Part shown: one piece after another, positions 60,428-64,000 of the stretch
Position numbering within the stretch: the first letter of the stretch is position 1
Layout: every line of letters begins with the position of its first letter
NCBI RefSeq assembly: GCF_009937955.1
Contig: NZ_AP018439.1
Coordinates: 4,464,001 to 4,528,000 of the forward strand
DNA: 64,000 nt
Direction: 5' to 3'
From: Undibacterium sp. KW1
GTDB taxonomy: Bacteria; Pseudomonadota; Gammaproteobacteria; Burkholderiales; Burkholderiaceae_D
The notes under the pieces: model-generated
What the model saw: the letters and a program-made list of their open reading frames with translations, nothing else
Told to the model about the DNA's origin: nothing
Database searches by the model: none
Translations under genes and position numbers: made by a program

Positions 60428-60931
60428 GTGAAAATCAAAAAGAAATACGCTCCAGTCATCCTGGAAGAACTAAAGCTGGGTCGTGAGCACATTGAAAATC
60501 TCGATTTGCTCGAAGAGCTGGTATTTGACTGCCTGTCACTCAACAAAGCCGGGTTACAAGAGCGCTGGCTTGGTATAGGGAAAATTTTATATGCCAATGC
60601 AATACGTCTGGAACTTGACGAAGACATTGATCAGTTGACCAGTTTCGCAAGATCTGTTGCTGGCGAGATCATATCTCCCAAAGCACACCGGGATTGGTGG
60701 GGCAATGGTTCAAGCTGGGAAAGTCAAAACTATCGCAACTTCCCGCCATTTATCAAAAAAGGCAGTGGTGTCAGAATGTCGCCGGACGGCATACTTAGTC
60801 CAGAAGAATCACAGCATTTCATGGCTGGTATGTTTTTGTGGGTTGTGCGTACCGACAAGGATATGCATGCAGATGCGCAGGCGATACTGGATGCGGCCCC
60901 AATGAAACTGCTTCTGCTGGAGCGTTTGTAA
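60428..60931 (+). CDS. Hypothetical protein (167 aa)
   Basis: No family recognised. GTG start with little ribosome-binding signal. Soluble and mostly helical, with an acidic N-terminal half and a mid-region WWGNGSSWESQNYRNFPPF. No signal peptide. Codon use is like its chromosomal neighbours, and dispersed palindromes lie on both sides. Function unknown. Confidence 0.6.
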   Translation: MKIKKKYAPVILEELKLGREHIENLDLLEELVFDCLSLNKAGLQERWLGIGKILYANAIRLELDEDIDQLTSFARSVAGEIISPKAHRDWWGNGSSWESQNYRNFPPFIKKGSGVRMSPDGILSPEESQHFMAGMFLWVVRTDKDMHADAQAILDAAPMKLLLLERL

Positions 60932-60978
60932 AATGACATTCGCTAGCAATCGACATAGTCTAAGATTGGCGTTTGAAT

Positions 60979-60994
60979 GGTGCACACGGCGTAC
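60979..60994. repeat. Dispersed GGTGCGC palindrome, copy 2 (degenerate)
   Basis: GGTGCACACGGCGTAC, preceded by TTGAAT as copy 3 is preceded by TTGAAC. Confidence 0.45.
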
Positions 60995-61087
60995 TAACAC
61001 TAAAATGTCGTCATTTGTAGAGTGCTCTATGCGCAACGCTTTTTTTGCCAAGTCGATTCCGTGATCAAGTTAAGTTGAAACTTGAAC

Positions 61088-61104
61088 GGTGCGCACGGCG
61101 CACC
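61088..61104. repeat. Dispersed GGTGCGC palindrome, copy 3
   Basis: GGTGCGCACGGCGCACC, near-perfect inverted repeat followed by CTACT; the type of small palindrome common between genes in many proteobacteria. Confidence 0.6.
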
Positions 61105-61154
61105 CTACTGCTGTATTTATCCATTTTTATTGATACCTGAGCGACACGCTTTTT

Positions 61155-61571
61155 ATGAAATTTACCACGCCTTCATCAGATGTTGAAACCAGAGTTACCT
61201 CTGGCAAGTCAATGTCAGCATTTTTCTTATTTGGCCTGACATGCTGCCTGCCCAGCCTTGCCATGGCGGATGACTGGAGCGGCTTTCTGGGATTGCTTAT
61301 CGTCCTGTTTTCACTCCCGGTTGCGGCCATCAGCCTGATTGCGAGCCTGGTGTTGGTCAGCAAGGGCAAGTTCAGACAACCTGGATTTTTCATAAAGTAT
61401 GCCGCCGTTTTTACAATTGTCGCTGTCGTACTCGTGATTGCCAGCTATACGTGGAATGACAGGAAATCACTTCATTATGCGTTTATAGGTGAATCCATAC
61501 TGCTGCTCATCATTCTGCTACCGGGGTTCATACAATATCTGCGGCGTCATCGGTATGATGAAAAGAATTGA
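61155..61571 (+). CDS. Small inner-membrane protein (138 aa)
   Basis: No family recognised. Hydrophobic segments are visible near residues 22-40 (FFLFGLTCCLPSLAMA, possibly signal-like), 45-70 (LLIVLFSLPVAAISLIASLVLV), 78-95 (FTIVAVVLVIASY) and 107-125 (ESILLLIILLPGF). The C-terminus is short, basic and cytosolic-like. An in-frame ATG at 61215 would be an alternative start. Function unknown. Confidence 0.6.
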   Translation: MKFTTPSSDVETRVTSGKSMSAFFLFGLTCCLPSLAMADDWSGFLGLLIVLFSLPVAAISLIASLVLVSKGKFRQPGFFIKYAAVFTIVAVVLVIASYTWNDRKSLHYAFIGESILLLIILLPGFIQYLRRHRYDEKN

Positions 61572-61625
61572 TGCTCAACCTAGATTGCAGCCAGCGGCAG
61601 CCTATTTATCGACAAGAGGAATAAC

Positions 61626-62084
61626 ATGAATTATGTAAAGGCAGCAATTACAGAACAGGATGCAGCAAGAATCAGGTCTGACATCAAGGCAAGCACGCAT
61701 TTATATGAACTTGCCAGAATGCATGTGGAGAGCATGACAAAACACCAGTGGATGATAGACCGCGTCGGCAATTCTTATCTGTACAGGGCAGCCGTCCCAC
61801 GCCTTGACTCTGCAATATCCAACGTATATGCCTACTTTTACGAGGACAGGCTCTATGAAATGCTGGTTACCGGAATGCTTGGTCATTTTTCGGTCAAAAT
61901 CACGATGAATGATGACTCATTGAACTGGCAGGATGAAAACATGCACCGGGCTTTCAAAGCAGCCCTTCAGGAACTGGGATTGCCTTTCCAAAGCGCAGCA
62001 GATGTATTTACTGAAAAATTGGGCATCACCTTTGATAATACCGCTGCCGTTTTTGAATTTTCGGCAAAAAAACCGGGTACCTGA
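61626..62084 (+). CDS. Hypothetical soluble protein (152 aa)
   Basis: No family recognised. AAGAGGAATAAC lies before the ATG, a good ribosome-binding site. Mixed helical protein without signal peptide or membrane segment. It follows the small membrane protein on the same strand after 54 nt, so the two may be co-transcribed. Confidence 0.65.
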   Translation: MNYVKAAITEQDAARIRSDIKASTHLYELARMHVESMTKHQWMIDRVGNSYLYRAAVPRLDSAISNVYAYFYEDRLYEMLVTGMLGHFSVKITMNDDSLNWQDENMHRAFKAALQELGLPFQSAADVFTEKLGITFDNTAAVFEFSAKKPGT

Positions 62085-62293
62085 ACAGTCTCTTATTTGG
62101 CTTAGCGTGTTTTAATAATAAATAGATAATTTTTCTCACGAGAAGTTTGCCCCATCAACGTAGCAGGCACGCGCGCTTCCCCTTAAAATCCAGACCGTTT
62201 GTGCTATCCTTACAAATAGACAATATACAACAGCTACAAACACCAACAATAAGCCATCACTCACGATGATGCCCCTGCCACTGCCAAGGCTTT

Positions 62294-63411
62294 ATGGATA
62301 ACTCACCTGACAAAAAGCCCATCTACGTCACGCAACCCCATTTGCCTCCGCTTGAGGAATTTATTCCTTATCTGGAGAAAATATGGGGCAACAAGATACT
62401 GACCAATTGCGGGCCTTTCCATCATCAGCTCGAAGCAGCCTTGTGTGAATATCTGGGTGTTGAGCACCTGGCCCTGTTCAGCAATGGCACACTGGCACTG
62501 GTGACCGCCTTGCAGGCGCTGCGCATTACCGGCGAAGTGATCACCACACCTTACTCATTTGTGGCAACCGCGCATTCGCTGCTGTGGAATGGTATCAAGC
62601 CCGTGTTTGCAGATATAGACCCGCTTACCCTCAATCTTGACCCATCGCGCATAGAAGCAGCCATTACGCCGCAGACTACGGCCATCATGCCTGTGCACTG
62701 CTATGGCAACCCATGTGATGTCGATGCGATTCAGGATATTGCAGACCGCTATAACCTCAAAGTGATCTACGATGCGGCGCATTCGTTTGGTGTCAGGGAT
62801 CAGGGGGCAGCATATTGCGCCATGGTGACCTGTCTGTACTCAGCTTTCATGCAACCAAGGTATTTAACACCTTTGAAGGTGGGGCCATCGTTTGCCGCGA
62901 CGCCAAAATCAAGCGTCATATTGACCATCTTAAAAACTTTGGTTTTGTTGATGAAACCACGGTCACAGCGCCTGGCATCAATGGCAAGATGAGCGAGATC
63001 AATGCGGCTTTCGGCCTGTTGCAGCTCAAGGATGTGGATAATGCCATTGCCAGGCGCAGGACAATTGATGCGCATTACCGCTCATTGCTCAAGGACGTAA
63101 AAGGCATACGCTGCCCTGAACCTGTGAGTCATGAGCTGGCGAACTGCGCTTATTTTCCAGTGATGGTAGGGCCAGACTACCCCATGAGCCGTGATGCACT
63201 GTATCAAAAATTACGCGACCACCAGATCTTTGGCAGGCGTTATTTTTACCCCCTGTTATCTGATTTTCCCATGTACCGCGGCCTGCAATCGGCCCAGGGC
63301 ACAAATTTACCGCACGCCACAATAGCCGCCCAGCAGGTGTTGTGTCTGCCGATTTACCCTGCACTGGAACTGGAACAGGTTGAAGCCATCGTGGCCCTGA
63401 TTGCATCCTGA
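62294..63411 (+). pseudogene. DegT/DnrJ/EryC1-family aminotransferase with apparent 1-nt frameshift
   Basis: The first part (62294 to about 62807) is a PLP-dependent sugar-aminotransferase N-terminus: LTNCGPFHHQLE, LALFSNGTLALVTALQAL, TTPYSFVATAHS, VIYDAAHSFG. The second part, from 62815, gives RHGDLSVLSFHATKVFNTFE with the PLP lysine in HATK, then NGKMSEINAAFGLLQL to the stop at 63411. The frames differ by one base. Adding one G to the G5 run at 62803-62807 gives DQGGSILRHGDLS and a normal 373-aa enzyme. Such enzymes aminate nucleotide-linked sugars for surface polysaccharides. The shift may be a base-calling error. It is followed by a WbqC-family gene. Confidence 0.85.
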
Positions 63412-63412
63412 C

Positions 63413-64000
63413 ATGCCCCCCATGATACCAACGACGCCAGGCCAGGAGCGTCACCGCAGCCTGGGCGTGATGCAACCCTATTTTTTTCCCTACATAGGTT
63501 ACTTTCAACTGATCGCGGCGGTAGATCAGTTCATCATCTATGACAATATCAAGTACACCAAAAAGGGTTGGATCAACCGTAACCGCTTGCTACAAGACGG
63601 CAAGGATGTATTATTTTCACTACCTTTGAAAGCGGGGTCGGATTCGCTGGATATTGTTGAACGTGAGCTGGCAACTGATTTCAAACCTGAGAAATTATTG
63701 CGTCAGTTTCGCAATGCCTATGGCCGTGCGCCGTTTTTTGCGCAGACCATGCCACTTGTTGAACGCATCGTGTTGCATGATGACCAGAATCTGTTCAACT
63801 TCCTGCATCATGGCCTGATCGCGACTTGCCAGCATCTGGGTATCACTACTCCCATACATGTATCATCTGCTGTGAATATCGATCATGAGCTCAAAAGCCA
63901 GGACAAGGTCATCGCGCTATGCAAGGCAATGGGTGCAAGCAGGTATATTAACGCCATAGGAGGCATGGATTTATATTCAGGCAGTGTATTCAATGAACAT
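63413..64000 (+). CDS. WbqC-family protein, 5' part (runs off the window)
   Basis: ATG at 63413-63415, one base after the aminotransferase stop. The N-terminus is MQPYFFPYIGYFQLI, then VDQFIIYDNIKY and WINRNRLLQ, the hallmark of the WbqC family linked to polysaccharide and nucleotide-sugar gene clusters. 196 codons are visible without a stop. The pairing with a DegT aminotransferase supports a sugar-modification operon. The exact reaction of WbqC proteins is not settled. Confidence 0.88.
   Translation, partial: MPPMIPTTPGQERHRSLGVMQPYFFPYIGYFQLIAAVDQFIIYDNIKYTKKGWINRNRLLQDGKDVLFSLPLKAGSDSLDIVERELATDFKPEKLLRQFRNAYGRAPFFAQTMPLVERIVLHDDQNLFNFLHHGLIATCQHLGITTPIHVSSAVNIDHELKSQDKVIALCKAMGASRYINAIGGMDLYSGSVFNEH

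Overview
The window looks like a stretch of a Burkholderiales-type betaproteobacterial chromosome (perhaps Oxalobacteraceae; inferred from gene style and moderate GC, not proven). It is almost entirely accessory DNA, and ordinary chromosomal-looking genes return only from about 58.6 kb.

1-18.7 kb is the backbone and cargo of an integrative, mobilizable or plasmid-like element. It carries a primase with a C-terminal P-loop ATPase domain (minus strand) divergent from an XRE regulator; a cargo run on the minus strand (Fic protein, NUDIX hydrolase, cupin-like protein); and a small serine recombinase broken by one in-frame TGA. A two-gene operon follows, encoding a membrane/coiled-coil protein and a protein with 11-residue repeats. 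Then come a TraD/HerA-like coupling ATPase, a replication-relaxation-like protein, a DUF2958-like gene and an HTH/coiled-coil protein. The DUF2958-like gene is split by a 3337-bp Tn7/Tn5053-style transposon. Its ends (TGT...ACA), its 5-bp target duplication (TCAAG) and the intact 105-residue host protein can all be reconstructed.

18.7-49.3 kb is a polymorphic-toxin locus read on the minus strand. One uninterrupted frame encodes a 9137-residue Rhs/YD-repeat protein with three tandem Rhs-like modules, a bulb-type lectin domain, about eight DUF4214-like units around a coiled coil, a final YD core, and a LysM domain. A 1-nt shift at a G5 tract separates it from a 613-codon frame that ends in an HExxH (zincin-like) toxin tip. 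A small candidate immunity gene lies 10 nt further on. If the shift is repaired, the product is about 9,750 residues. A TPR protein is divergently transcribed from the giant gene.

49.3-58.6 kb is AT-rich and mobile: an IS5-family remnant, an XRE regulator, then an overlapping operon of three tyrosine-recombinase-like genes plus a small HTH/coiled-coil protein (Tn554/RIT/GMT-like layout). The first recombinase is cut just before its catalytic tyrosine by a 1326-bp IS4-family element with 19-bp perfect terminal repeats and a 9-bp target duplication. Removing the IS restores a 487-residue recombinase whose stop overlaps the next start codon. An IS481-family remnant follows, and a secreted-protein gene is truncated at the junction.

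58.6-64 kb has a YXWGXW-type lipoprotein, an exported cupin, three small unknown genes, dispersed GGTGCGC palindromes, and a DegT-family aminotransferase followed by a WbqC-family gene that runs off the window. The DegT gene is also frameshifted at a G5 tract. Two frameshifts of the same kind suggest that homopolymer base-calling errors must be excluded before either is given a biological meaning.
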